From Oscillospiraceae bacterium (lineage in GTDB: Bacteria > Bacillota > Clostridia > Christensenellales > QALW01): 64,000 bases of DNA. The notes beneath the pieces were generated by a model, which saw only the letters and a program-made list of their open reading frames with translations, did not search any database and had not been told where the DNA came from. Positions 18,935 to 28,485 of this stretch are shown here, piece by piece. The DNA is taken from assembly GCA_022009755.1 (NCBI GenBank), contig CP091722.1, forward strand, positions 1,868,001 to 1,932,000, in the 5' to 3' direction. Made by a program: the position numbers and the translations under genes. The first letter of the stretch is position 1, and each line of letters opens with the position of its first letter.

Positions 18935-19657
18935 TCAGAAGTCTATCCGGGTAAGGCTGCACATATCAAGCAGCTCCTGCTCGGTATAGCTGCCGTTGTA
19001 TATACGCATTTTATAGTGTCTGCCGTTTTGCAGCCACTGCACATTCTGTTTGCAGCTCATTTGGTAATAGGGGACAAAACAGAGTGTTTCGCCCACAGAG
19101 GTAAAATCACAGTTGATAATATAGCGCTGACCGTTATAATCAATGCCGTCGCTTTCAAGCTTTTCCTTAAGCTCATCAATGCCGTAGCTGTAAAGAGAAC
19201 AAAGCTCCGCCACAGGATTTCCCTGTTCGTCATTAAAGGCTATAAATATCATACCGCGCGAGTTCGCTATGCGAATCTTGCTTATTTGCAGATTTTCCGG
19301 CATGGCGGAAGGCACCCAAATACCCATTTCTTTGCTGTAAATCCTGTTGACGGAATCCGACTGATTGCATACGGCCGGCAGTATTCCGTTAACAAAATCA
19401 ATTTTTTTTGCTTCGTTGTCGGCATAAGCGGTGTGCGCGGCTTGCTTAACAGCATCAATATCAGGGTAATCAGTAAAGGAATTAACGAAAATATCTTCAT
19501 TTGCGGGAAGTTCGGAAAACGGTTCATCAGAAGCGTTGTCTGAAATGCTGCCCTGTGTATCCCGCGGCGCGGTCAGTGCGTATGCCGAAACGGCAAAGCA
19601 CATGGCAACCCCTATTGCCAGTGCCAGCAGACCCTTTGTTTTTTTCATTGTGATCAT
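18935..19657 (-). CDS. Secreted protein, unknown
   Basis: 240 residues with an N-terminal signal sequence (KGLLALAIGVAMCFAVSAYA), no lipobox and no further membrane segment; the rest is acidic and soluble. The start at 19657 has AAAGGAGAG 7 nt upstream. A monocistronic unit with its own promoter and shared terminator. I recognise no family; the conserved-looking C-terminus (YKMRIYNGSYTEQELLDM) could be compared elsewhere. Confidence 0.7.
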   Translation of the reverse strand: MITMKKTKGLLALAIGVAMCFAVSAYALTAPRDTQGSISDNASDEPFSELPANEDIFVNSFTDYPDIDAVKQAAHTAYADNEAKKIDFVNGILPAVCNQSDSVNRIYSKEMGIWVPSAMPENLQISKIRIANSRGMIFIAFNDEQGNPVAELCSLYSYGIDELKEKLESDGIDYNGQRYIINCDFTSVGETLCFVPYYQMSCKQNVQWLQNGRHYKMRIYNGSYTEQELLDMCSLTRIDF

Positions 19658-19721
19658 TGGTATCTCTCCTTTAATTATAATTTGGTTTTGTTATGCTTTT
19701 TGCATAATATTCCCTATTAAC

Positions 19722-19751
19722 AGTATATCAGATGCTGCGGGTCAAAGTCAA
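19722..19751 (-). promoter_or_regulatory. Promoter of the secreted-protein gene
   Basis: Read on the minus strand: TTGACT (19751-19746), 18 nt, TATACT (19727-19722). Confidence 0.65.
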
Positions 19752-19806
19752 TACTCCATATAAAATTTTACAAATGGCGATAATCAAGGCAAAATGATTT
19801 TTCCTC

Positions 19807-19835
19807 TTGATTTTTTGCGGGGCGGAGTGTATAAT
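19807..19835 (+). promoter_or_regulatory. Promoter of the CNNM/CorC gene
   Basis: TTGATT (19807-19812), 17 nt, TATAAT (19830-19835); it implies a transcript start near 19842 and a leader of about 220 nt. Confidence 0.75.
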
Positions 19836-19841
19836 ATTATA

Positions 19842-20062
19842 CTGTATAAATATATCGCGGCTTAGGTCGTGCGAGAGGAGTTGGTTTTGTGGATCCGTCC
19901 CCCCGATGTAGGGAGCAGGAAGAAATGATGCGCCGGAATCCGGTATGTGCTTTAAGGGAGCGCGGGCGCCGTGTTATAAGGGAAATGTTTTTCCCGGATA
20001 AAAACTGACACGGCGGCTGCAATTGAAACAAAACAGGATTATTCGGAGGTTATCATTTTTAT
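19842..20062 (+). ncRNA. Long structured 5' leader of the CNNM/CorC gene, class unknown
   Basis: About 220 untranslated nt follow the promoter. The segment 19851-19861 (TATATCGCGGC) can pair with 19968-19978 (GCCGTGTTATA) with one mismatch, closing a 128-nt domain. Inside are small hairpins such as CCGG AAT CCGG, and a GGGAAA/TTTCCC hairpin (19980-19995) follows the domain. It does not match the M-box, Mn (yybP-ykoY), c-di-AMP or SRP RNA signatures as I remember them. A regulatory leader is inferred from length and pairing only. Confidence 0.35.
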
Positions 20063-21480
20063 ATGGACATTGTCAGACAGCTGCTGCTGCAGCTTGTACT
20101 TATTTTAGTAAACGCTTTTTTTGCCGCAACGGAAATTGCGGTTATATCACTTAACGAAAAAAAGGTTCGCGCCATGGCGGAGGACGGCGACAAAAAGGCT
20201 GCAAAGATGCTTAGAATAGTGGAGCAGCCCACGCGCTTTCTTTCCACAATACAGATAGGCATAACCCTTGCGGGCTTTTTGGGCTCGGCATTTGCGGCGG
20301 ACAACTTTGCTCAGAGGCTTTCGGAAACAATATGCCGGGACTTCGGCATAGCGCAGCAATATCAGGGCACGGTAAATACCGTGGCGGTTATAGTCATAAC
20401 CATAATACTTTCGTATTTCACCCTTGTTCTGGGCGAGCTTGTGCCAAAGCGCATAGCCATGAAGCACAAGGAGAAGCTGGCAAACGCGGTTTGCGGGGTG
20501 ATATCGTTTTTGGCGGCGGTGCTGCGCCCCATTATATGGTTCCTTACCGTATCCACCAACGCGGTGCTGCGCCTTATAGGCATTGACCCGCGGGAAAAGG
20601 AGGAGCCGGTGTCCGAGGAGGACATAGTGCTTATGCTGGATGCGGGCGCGGACGAGGGCACGCTGGACGAGCACGATATAGAATACATAAAGAATGTCTT
20701 TAAGCTGGACGGCATGACGGCGGAGGATGTTATGACCTCGCGCAAGTCCATGGTGTGGGTGTCGCTGGACAGCACCGATGCGGAAATAATGGCGCGCATT
20801 GAAAAAGAGGGCTATTCCCGCATGCCGGTGTTTGACGAGGAAAACGACAAGGTCATAGGCATTCTTCACACCAAGGATTATCTTATAAAGAGGGGAACGC
20901 CGGGCTTTGAGATAAAGGATATCCTGCATGCGCCGGAGTTTGTGCCGGAGAGCGTGGGGCTTGATTCGCTGTTCAAGGACATGCAGACCTCGCACACCCA
21001 TATGGTGGTGGTGGTAAACGAATACGGCGAAACGGCGGGCATTGTTACCATGGAGGACATTCTGGAGGAGCTGGTGGGCGAGATCTGGGATGAGAGCGAC
21101 GAGGAAGTAAGCGAGTTTGTAAAAACCGGCGAGAACACCTACCGCGTGCTGTGTACGGCGTCGGTGGATGATTTCCGCGAGTATTTTGCCATTGAGAATG
21201 AGGACGAAACGGATGCCTCCACGGTAAACGGATGGCTTACCGAAATAAGCGGGAATATCCCGGAGGTCGGATACAGTTTCGACTATGAAACCTGCATATA
21301 ACCGTGACCAAGGCCGATGATGTTATGACAAAGGAAATATCGGTGGAGGTAAAGCCACCCCAGCCCCAGCCGGAGCAGGAGGAGAAGGAAACGGGCGGCC
21401 TGTTCCGCAAAAAGGAAGACCGCGAGGATAAAAGCGATGACGAAGGCGCCGGGGAACACGGCGCCGGCAAGGAAGCATAA
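20063..21480 (+). CDS. CNNM/CorC (HlyC-like) transporter-associated membrane protein, one frameshift
   Basis: Family linked to Mg2+/Na+ transport. The N-terminal CNNM membrane domain has NAFFAATEIAVISLN and IQIGITLAGFLGSAFAA; paired CBS domains follow (EDVMTSRKSMVWVSLD and VVVVNEYGETAGIVTMEDILEELVG), then a CorC_HlyC C-terminal domain. The frame breaks at CC 21291-21292. Adding one C restores YETLHITVTKADDV and moves the stop to 21478-21480 (472 residues), with a charged tail. The ribosome site CGGAGG lies 14 nt upstream of the ATG, rather far. Confidence 0.88.
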
Positions 21481-21535
21481 GGGCTTTTTGGGGCTGCAAT
21501 GCCGTATTTCAGGGCATGGCGGCATAAAATAGTGC

Positions 21536-21564
21536 TTGCATATAATTGCGGACTGTGCTATAAT
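21536..21564 (+). promoter_or_regulatory. Promoter of rplS
   Basis: TTGCAT (21536-21541), 17 nt, TATAAT (21559-21564). About 90 nt of leader precede the start codon; L19 leaders are known in Firmicutes, but I could not confirm that motif here. Confidence 0.75.
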
Positions 21565-21658
21565 CTATCAGTCAGTACGGGCGGTCCTCTGTTCCGTCGC
21601 GCGAAACTTTGCGCCATAATGGAAGAACGAACGCCTTTGAGGGAAAGGAGTAAGGATC

Positions 21659-22009
21659 ATGACAATCATCCAGGCCATCGAGGCTGAACAGCTTCGTGAC
21701 AACATTCCTGATTTCAAGGTTGGCGACACCGTAAAGGTTTTCGTTAAGGTCGTTGAGGGAACCCGCGAGAGATTGCAGGCCTTTGAGGGCACCGTTATTG
21801 CACGCAGAAACGGTTCTTCCAGAGAGACCTTCACCGTAAGACGCATTTCCTACGGCGTAGGAGTAGAGCGTACCTTCCCGGTTCATTCGCCAAAGCTGGA
21901 CCACATCGAGATTACTCGCCGTGGCCGTGTACGCAGAGCCAAGCTTTATTATCTCCGTGACAGAGTGGGCAAGGCCAGCAAGGTCAAGGAGTTAATTCAG
22001 AACAGATAA
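21659..22009 (+). CDS. rplS: Ribosomal protein L19
   Basis: 116-residue 50S protein at the subunit interface. Recognised by PDFKVGDTVKVFVKV, ERLQAFEGTVIARR and GVGVERTFPVHSP. The ribosome site GAAAGGAGTAAGGA is strong. Codon choice differs from the neighbours, as expected for a highly expressed gene. A single-gene unit with its own promoter and terminator, without rimM or trmD upstream. Confidence 0.97.
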   Translation: MTIIQAIEAEQLRDNIPDFKVGDTVKVFVKVVEGTRERLQAFEGTVIARRNGSSRETFTVRRISYGVGVERTFPVHSPKLDHIEITRRGRVRRAKLYYLRDRVGKASKVKELIQNR

Positions 22010-22025
22010 GCAAAGAATCAGGATC

Positions 22026-22051
22026 AAAACGGGTCGCTTGACCCGTTTTTT
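22026..22051 (+). terminator. Terminator after rplS
   Basis: Stem AAAACGGGTC/GACCCGTTTT (22026-22035 and 22040-22049) continuing into TTTTTT. Confidence 0.9.
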
Positions 22052-22083
22052 CTATTTGTACCCGGCGGGCGTTCTGCTTTTTG

Positions 22084-22112
22084 TTGCGTGATTTTACAAA
22101 TAGGATTATAAT
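22084..22112 (+). promoter_or_regulatory. Promoter of the ECF S-component gene
   Basis: TTGCGT (22084-22089), 17 nt, TATAAT (22107-22112). About 120 nt of leader follow, with no recognised regulatory motif beyond a weak GATGCC/GGCATC hairpin. Confidence 0.65.
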
Positions 22113-22239
22113 ATATCAAATCGGCAGCCGCAAAAGCCCGACATCAGCGGACATTTTGCAAAAACGCGCGAATATGCGCGGGGATGCCGTAAAAAATACC
22201 GATATGGGGCATCGAAAAAGAGCCCGAATGGAGGAGCAA

Positions 22240-23199
22240 ATGGAAAACAACGAAAACAAAAACAACGAAAGAACTGAAACGGCTTTGCAGCAGAGCGCGC
22301 AGACGGAAAACGGCTCTGCGGCCGTTGCAAAGCAGGACGCGACGTCAGCACCCGGCAATGACAAAACGGAGAACGCTCCGGGAGCGGAGGCCAAGAGCGG
22401 CGAGGTAAAAAAATACCGCCGTCCGGCGCAGCGCCGCACGGTAACGGCGCAGGAAAGGCGTAAACGCACGCTGTTTCTTGTGCAGCTTGCGCTGCTTGTT
22501 GCAATTGAGGCGGTGTTCTGCTTTACGCCGCTGGGGTCGCTGCCGGCAATAGGGCCGATAGTAATGACCCTTGCAATGATCCCGGTTATTATATCCGCCA
22601 TACTTTTCGGCACCGGGGTGGGAACGCTTATGGGCTTTATAACCGGCGTTTTCAGCCTTATAGTGTGGACATTTATGCCGCCGAGCCCCGCTACCGCCTT
22701 TGTATTTTCCCCGTTTTATTCACTGGGGGATTTCCACGGGAATATCTGGAGCCTTGTTATATGCCTTGTTCCCCGTGCGCTTACCGGCACCGTGACCGGC
22801 ATGGTGTATAAGGGAATGTGCATTGTGAACCAAAGAAAAGCGAATAAGGCTGCCGCAGCGGTACAGAATCTCCCCCAAGGCGCGGCATTGCCGGCGGCCG
22901 AGGTTAAAAAGGCAGACAAGAAGAACAGCTGGAGAAGCATTGCGGCCTGTGCGACGGCTGCGGTTGCGGGCTCGCTTACAAATACCGTTTTGGTGTTGGG
23001 CGGAATATATCTGTTCTTCGGTCAGTCCTATGCAGTGGCGGTGAACACGCCCTATGCCATGATATTGCTTGCCCTTTGCGGAACGGTGCTTACAAACGGA
23101 GTCCCGGAGGCGGTGCTGGCCGGAATATGCGCCCCTGCCGTATGCCTGCCCGTTAAAAGGTTTGTCTCAAAGAAAAAGGAAGGAAAGGAAGCAAAATGA
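22240..23199 (+). CDS. ECF transporter S component, probably for pantothenate
   Basis: Membrane substrate-binding subunit of an energy-coupling factor transporter. The ATG at 22240 was chosen for GGAGG at 5-nt spacing. About 80 N-terminal residues are disordered and charged; the membrane core starts at LFLVQLALLVAIEAVFCFTPL. A soluble Ala/Lys loop interrupts the later helices. Overlap with coaX by 4 nt suggests the substrate is pantothenate or a related precursor; that is an inference from context. The energising module must be encoded elsewhere. Confidence 0.8.
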   Translation: MENNENKNNERTETALQQSAQTENGSAAVAKQDATSAPGNDKTENAPGAEAKSGEVKKYRRPAQRRTVTAQERRKRTLFLVQLALLVAIEAVFCFTPLGSLPAIGPIVMTLAMIPVIISAILFGTGVGTLMGFITGVFSLIVWTFMPPSPATAFVFSPFYSLGDFHGNIWSLVICLVPRALTGTVTGMVYKGMCIVNQRKANKAAAAVQNLPQGAALPAAEVKKADKKNSWRSIAACATAAVAGSLTNTVLVLGGIYLFFGQSYAVAVNTPYAMILLALCGTVLTNGVPEAVLAGICAPAVCLPVKRFVSKKKEGKEAK

Positions 23200-23966
23200 T
23201 GCTGCTTGCAATAGATGTCGGCAACACCAATATAAAGCTGGGCCTCTTCAGCGGCGGCAGACTGATAAATTCCTGGCGGCTGGCAACGGATCGCAGCAAG
23301 ACCGGCGACGAATACGGCGTGGCGCTTCAGGCGCTGCTTATGTCGGCCGGGCTTAAGCGCGGCGATATAGACGGTGTGATAATGTCCTCGGTGGTTCCGG
23401 GCATAAATTTCACTCTTGAGCATATGCTGGCGCATTATCTTGATAAAACACCCATGCTGGTAGGCCCGGGGATACGCACCGGGCTGAACATAAAGCTGGA
23501 TAATCCGCGGGAGCTGGGCGGCGATATAATATGCGACTGCGTAAGTGCCTTCCGGCGCTACGGCGGCCCCTGCATAGTGCTGGATTTCGGCACGGCCACC
23601 ACTATAAGCGCAGTAAGCGGGCAGGGCGAGTTTTTGGGCGGGGCCATATGCCCCGGAGTGAAGCTGGCGCTGGACGCGCTGGCGGGCAAGGCCGCCAAGC
23701 TGCCCAATATTGAGCTTGAGCTGCCGCAAAAGGCGATAGGGCGCAACACCGTGGCCAGCATGCAGTCCGGCTTGCTCTACGGCTATGTCGGGCAGGTGGA
23801 ATATCTTATTTCCCGCTTTAAGCAGGAGATGGCGCAGCCGGATATAAAGGTTATAGCAACCGGAGGCATGAGCCGGGTGATAGGCAGCGCAACAAAGGCG
23901 ATAGATACGGCGGATTCGCTGCTTACCCTTGAGGGGCTGCGCCTGATATACGAAATGAACAGCTGA
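23196..23966 (+). CDS. coaX: Type III pantothenate kinase
   Basis: ATP-dependent phosphorylation of pantothenate, the first step of CoA synthesis. The 256-residue ASKHA-fold protein begins LLAIDVGNTNIKLGLF; later motifs are GPGIRTGLNI, ELGGDIICDCVSAF (catalytic Asp), VLDFGTATTISAV and GGAICPGVKLALDAL. The start overlaps the transporter stop, so uptake and phosphorylation genes are coupled. Confidence 0.96.
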   Translation: MMLLAIDVGNTNIKLGLFSGGRLINSWRLATDRSKTGDEYGVALQALLMSAGLKRGDIDGVIMSSVVPGINFTLEHMLAHYLDKTPMLVGPGIRTGLNIKLDNPRELGGDIICDCVSAFRRYGGPCIVLDFGTATTISAVSGQGEFLGGAICPGVKLALDALAGKAAKLPNIELELPQKAIGRNTVASMQSGLLYGYVGQVEYLISRFKQEMAQPDIKVIATGGMSRVIGSATKAIDTADSLLTLEGLRLIYEMNS

Positions 23967-24079
23967 CACGGCGTATAGCCGGGCAGAAAAAATATAAACA
24001 GTTACCTTCGGGTTTAGCACAAAATTTCAGAAGCACGGTAATTATGCAGGCCGCCGACGGCGGGAAAGGAAAAACGGGC

Positions 24080-25363
24080 ATGACAGAAATTAAGATCGGT
24101 TTTTTGGGCATGGGCAATGTAGGCAGCGGAGCATATCGCATTCTGCGGGACAACGCGGAGGTGATAACTCATCGCGAGGGCATGCGCTATACTGTAACGG
24201 CGGCGCTTGTGCGCAATAAGAACAAAAGCAGGGGCGATATTCCCGGCAGCATACTTACGGAGAACCCCGATGATGTGCTGGATAATCCGGAAATAGATAT
24301 AGTTGCGGAGTTTTTGGGCGGAACGGAGCCGGCGCGCACCTATATACTGCGCGCGCTGGAAAACGGCAAAACGGTGGTTACCGCCAATAAGGTGGTGCTT
24401 GCCAATTGCTGGCCGGAGCTGGAGGCGGCGGCCAAGGCGCACGGTGCGGGGCTTTATTACGAGGCCAGCGTGGCGGGGGGTATACCCATTATCCGCACGC
24501 TGCATTGCTCCATGCAGGCAAACCGCATAAACAAAGTAATGGGCATAATAAACGGCACCACAAACTATATTCTCTCCGCCATGACGCAGGAGGGAAAAAG
24601 CTACAAGGAGGCGCTGGCGGAAGCGCAGCGCACGGGGCTTGCGGAGCCGGATCCCACGCTGGATGTGGAGGGGCTGGACGCTGCGTACAAGCTTTCCCTG
24701 CTTGCAAGCATAGCCTTTCATTCCAAGGTGCCGGTGAGCATGGTATATCATGAGGGCATAACCGCCGTAACAAAGCAGGATATTGCCGTGGGCAAGGAGC
24801 TGGGGCTTACTCTTAAGCTGCTGGCAATAGGCAAAAAGGGGCAGGACGGCATTGAGGTACGGGTTCATCCGACCTTTATTCCGGACGGCCATCCGCTTTC
24901 TTCAATAAGCGGAGCCACCAACGCCGTATATCTTGACTGCGATGCGCTGGGCGAGCTGGTGCTTTCCGGTCAGGGCGCGGGCTCACTGCCCACGGGCAGC
25001 GCGGTGGTAAGCGATATCATATATGCTTCAAAGCAGAAGGAGCATTCCTACTGCACCTTCCGCAACAGCGACGATGTGCCGCGCGAGGGCTTTAATAACA
25101 ATTGGGAAAGCGAATACTTCGTTTCCATATGGGCGCCTGACAAGCCGGGTCTGCTTGCAACTGTGGCGGGAATATTTGCTTCGTGCGATATCTCCATAGC
25201 CTCCATGATACAAAAGCGCGAGCGCGCCGAGGGCGACCGGGTGCCGGTGATATTCCTCACTCACCGCTGCCGCGAGCAAAGCATGAAAAAGGCAATAGAG
25301 GGCATAAGCGCCGTGGACGGACTGTCCTTGGGCGGCATGATCCGCGTGGAGGCCATGAGATAA
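24080..25363 (+). CDS. hom: Homoserine dehydrogenase with ACT domain
   Basis: NAD(P)H-dependent reduction of aspartate semialdehyde to homoserine in threonine and methionine synthesis. 427 residues: GFLGMGNVGSGAYRIL at the N-terminus, TANKVVLA, ASVAGGIPIIRTL, GIINGTTNYIL, the catalytic region GLAEPDPTLDVEGLDAAYK, and a C-terminal ACT domain (WAPDKPGLLATVAGIFAS) for amino-acid feedback. The ATG at 24080 has GAAAGGA upstream. The 113-nt gap after coaX shows nothing else. Confidence 0.96.
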   Translation: MTEIKIGFLGMGNVGSGAYRILRDNAEVITHREGMRYTVTAALVRNKNKSRGDIPGSILTENPDDVLDNPEIDIVAEFLGGTEPARTYILRALENGKTVVTANKVVLANCWPELEAAAKAHGAGLYYEASVAGGIPIIRTLHCSMQANRINKVMGIINGTTNYILSAMTQEGKSYKEALAEAQRTGLAEPDPTLDVEGLDAAYKLSLLASIAFHSKVPVSMVYHEGITAVTKQDIAVGKELGLTLKLLAIGKKGQDGIEVRVHPTFIPDGHPLSSISGATNAVYLDCDALGELVLSGQGAGSLPTGSAVVSDIIYASKQKEHSYCTFRNSDDVPREGFNNNWESEYFVSIWAPDKPGLLATVAGIFASCDISIASMIQKRERAEGDRVPVIFLTHRCREQSMKKAIEGISAVDGLSLGGMIRVEAMR

Positions 25364-25443
25364 GCCGGCGCTGCCGCCTTGAAAAACAAAACTCAAAAAG
25401 AAAACATTTCGGTGCGCGGCAAAAGCCGCGGAGGTTATTTTTG

Positions 25444-25788
25444 ATGATCTGCAAAAAGGAAAACGCAAAAACGGAAAAACGGGAGGCCATGCGGGGCGGA
25501 AACGGCACGGTAATGCTGGAGCACCCGTTTGAGGAGCTGCCGTCGGGCTGCCGGCTTGTAAGCGTACTCACTTTGGAAAAGGGAGCGAGCATAGGCGAGC
25601 ATGAACACCGTCAGGAGGCGGAGCTGTTCTATGTGCTCTCCGGCGCCGCAATATATACGGAAAACGGAATACCCTTTATGCTGGCGGCGGGGGACAGCGC
25701 CATGGTGCGCAACGGCAAGCACTCCGTGGAGGGAATAAGCGACGAGCCCTGCAGGATACTTGCCGTAATAGTAAACGACATACAGTAA
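25444..25788 (+). CDS. Small single-domain cupin protein
   Basis: 114 residues forming one cupin barrel. Metal-site motifs are GEHEHRQEAELFYVLSG and GDSAMVRNGKHSVEG. The ATG at 25444 follows CGGAGGTTA. Such proteins bind a metal and a small molecule, but the ligand cannot be named. It lies between hom and htpG with no shared theme. Confidence 0.75.
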   Translation: MICKKENAKTEKREAMRGGNGTVMLEHPFEELPSGCRLVSVLTLEKGASIGEHEHRQEAELFYVLSGAAIYTENGIPFMLAAGDSAMVRNGKHSVEGISDEPCRILAVIVNDIQ

Positions 25789-25924
25789 AGCCACATATAT
25801 CCGGGCCGGAAAATAAGGCAAAAATACAACGGCATACGAAAATGCGGCTATTGATAAAACAGTCATAAAAAATATTCCGTCATCGGCGCCTGTGCGCTTT
25901 TGCGGAAGAAGGGGATGGATATAT

Positions 25925-27804
25925 ATGCAGCAGCAAAAGGGTAATCTGAGCGTCAATACCGAAAACCTGATGCCCATAATTAAAAAATGGCTTTACAGCG
26001 ACAGGGATATTTTCCTGCGCGAGCTTGTAAGCAACGCCTGCGATGCCGTAAGCAAGCTGAATAAGATAGCGTCACTGGGCGAGGCAAAGCCGGTGGAGAA
26101 GCCGGAGGTTCGCGTGCTGCCCGATGCCGAGGCGGGCACAATCACCGTTGAGGACAACGGCATAGGCATGACGGCGGAGGAAATAGAAAAATATATAACC
26201 AGGTGGCGTTTTCCGGCGCTGCGGAGTTTATGCAGAAGTATGAAAAAACCGGGGCGGACGGTATAATCGGGCATTTCGGCTTGGGCTTTTATTCTGCGTT
26301 CATGGTGTCGGACAGCGTGGAGATAGATACGCTGTCCTATCAGGAGGGCGCCGAGCCGGTGCATTGGGAAAGCGACGGCACGGTGGAATATACCATGTCA
26401 CAGGGCAGGAGAAAAACGCCGGGCACGGTGATAACGCTGCACATCGCGCAGGATTGCCGCGAGTTTCTGGACAGCGCGGAGCTTGCCAAAATTCTGAACA
26501 AGTATTGCTTCTTTTTGCCGTATCCCGTATTATTGGGCGAAAAGAAGGACGGCAAAACCGATTTCCGGCAGATAAACGATACTGATCCGCTGTGGAACAA
26601 GCCTGCAAGCGAATGCACGGACGAGCAGTACCGCGAATTCTACCGCAAGGTGTTCTACGATTATAACGATCCGCTGTTCTGGATACATCTTAATGTGGAG
26701 TACCCCTTCCGCCTTAAGGGCATACTGTATTTCCCCAAGCTTACCCAGAACATCGACACCATGCAGGGTCAGATAAAGCTGTACAACAATCAGGTGTTTG
26801 TGGCGGACAATATAAAGGAGGTCATTCCGGAGTTCCTTATGCTGCTTAAGGGCGTAATCGACTGCCCGGACATGCCGCTTAATGTTTCCCGCAGCTTTTT
26901 GCAGAACGATGCCACCGTGCGCAGAATATCGGCGCATATAACCAAGAAGGTGGCGGACAGGCTCACCGGAATGTTTGAAAGCGAGCGGGATAAATATAAC
27001 GAATACTGGAATGACATCGGGCTGTTTATAAAATACGGCTGCATGAAGGATGAAAAATTCTACGACCGCATGAAGGACTGCATTATATATAAAACCGTGC
27101 AGGGCGATTATCTTACTCTGGACGATTATCTTGCGGATGCCAAGGACAGCCACGAAAACAAGGTATACTATGTTACAAACGAAATACAGCAGGCGCAGTA
27201 TATAAAGCTTTTCAATCAGCACGATATAGACTGCGTGCTGCTGGACGGACCGGTGGACGGACCGTTTATCAGCTTTATCGAAAGCAAGCGTCAGGGCGTC
27301 ACCTTTACGCGTATAGATTCCGATCTGGGCGCGCTGCTCGGGGAAAGCGCGGGCTTTGACGGCCTGTGCGGCGAGTTTACAGCCATGCTGGACGATGCCA
27401 ATACAACGGTAAAGGCGGGCAGCATTGCTTCGGATATGCCGGCGCTGCTGTTATTGGATGAGCAGAACCGCCGTATGCAGGATATGAGCCGGTATTACAG
27501 CGGCCTGAACATGGAGGGAATGTTCCCCGGCAAGTATACCCTTACCCTGAATACAAACAGCGAGCTTATCAAAAAGCTGGGGCTTATGGCGCCGGGCGAG
27601 GAAAAAACGCTTATCATGCATCAGGTTTATGACCTTGCAGCGCTTGCGAATGTTCCGCTTACTCCCGAAAGAATGACGGAATTCTTAAAGCGCAGCACTC
27701 AGGTGCTGGATAAGCTGGCCAAGGCGGAGGAAGGCCAAAGCAGCGCAGCGGCGAAGGCACCCGCTGAGGCAGAGGCAGACGGCGGAGCGGAAGCAAAGGC
27801 TTAA
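25925..27804 (+). CDS. htpG: Hsp90-family chaperone HtpG, one frameshift
   Basis: ATP-dependent cytosolic chaperone, 626 residues after repair. The GHKL ATPase domain shows YSDRDIFLRELVSNACDA, VEDNGIGMT and GHFGLGFYSAFMV; the middle domain has NVSRSFLQ, and a C-terminal dimerisation region and Ala/Glu tail follow. An A is missing at 26197-26198. Adding it turns the break into KYINQVAFSGAAEF, the expected lid segment. The ATG at 25925 is preceded by AAGAAGGGGATGG. Confidence 0.94.
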
Positions 27805-27837
27805 AGCACCTTATCAAACACGAAAGGAGACAGACTT

Positions 27838-28389
27838 ATGACGGATCAGGTCAAAGCGATAGCCGAGCGTATAAAGGAATTAAGAGAGATATGCGAGTAT
27901 ACTCCGCAGCAGGTCGCAGAAGCGGCGGGAGTGTCGGTGGAGCAGTATATGACCTTTGAAGAGGGCGGACGGGATATCCCGGTAAGCGTGCTGTATGCGC
28001 TGGCGGATTTCTATAAGGTGGAGATGGTAACACTGCTTACCGGCGGCGATGCGCATCTGCACACCTACACGCTGGTGCGCAAGGGCGAGGGTATTAAGGT
28101 TCACAGGCGCGGCGAATACACCTACAACTCCCTTGCATATAAATTCATGTGCAAAAAAATGGAGCCGCTGCTTGTAACTGCGCCGCTGGAAAACGGCGGG
28201 CATATAGATACCTCCAGTCATGAGGGGCAGGAGTTTGAATATGTTCTTGAAGGAACGCTGCGGCTTATAATGGGCGGCAGGGAGCTGCTGCTCAATGAAG
28301 GCGACTGCATATATTTTGATTCCACCATTCCGCACGGAATGCGCTCGGTAGGAGATAAGGAAGCGAAAATGCTGGTAGTAATAGTTTGA
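27838..28389 (+). CDS. XRE-family regulator with C-terminal cupin
   Basis: 183-residue transcription factor: an N-terminal lambda-repressor-like helix-turn-helix (IKELREICEYTPQQVAEAAGVS) and a C-terminal cupin (SHEGQEFEYVLEGTLRL, GDCIYFDSTIPHGMRS). This HTH-cupin type often neighbours an AMP-forming acyl-CoA synthetase, as here, so it probably senses a small molecule and controls that gene. The ribosome site is GAAAGGAGACAG. Confidence 0.88.
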   Translation: MTDQVKAIAERIKELREICEYTPQQVAEAAGVSVEQYMTFEEGGRDIPVSVLYALADFYKVEMVTLLTGGDAHLHTYTLVRKGEGIKVHRRGEYTYNSLAYKFMCKKMEPLLVTAPLENGGHIDTSSHEGQEFEYVLEGTLRLIMGGRELLLNEGDCIYFDSTIPHGMRSVGDKEAKMLVVIV

Positions 28390-28485
28390 TAAAGCGGCGT
28401 TTTGCCGCATGGAAGCACGGATAAAAGGGAGCTATAACGCCCGCAGGGAAATTACGGGGATAATCAGGAAGGTAATACGGTACAG

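Noticed and set aside
19851..19978. Leader of the CNNM gene as SRP RNA, M-box or yybP-ykoY riboswitch
   Set aside because: The GGAA tetraloop/AGCAG order of SRP RNA and the conserved cores of the two riboswitches are not present.
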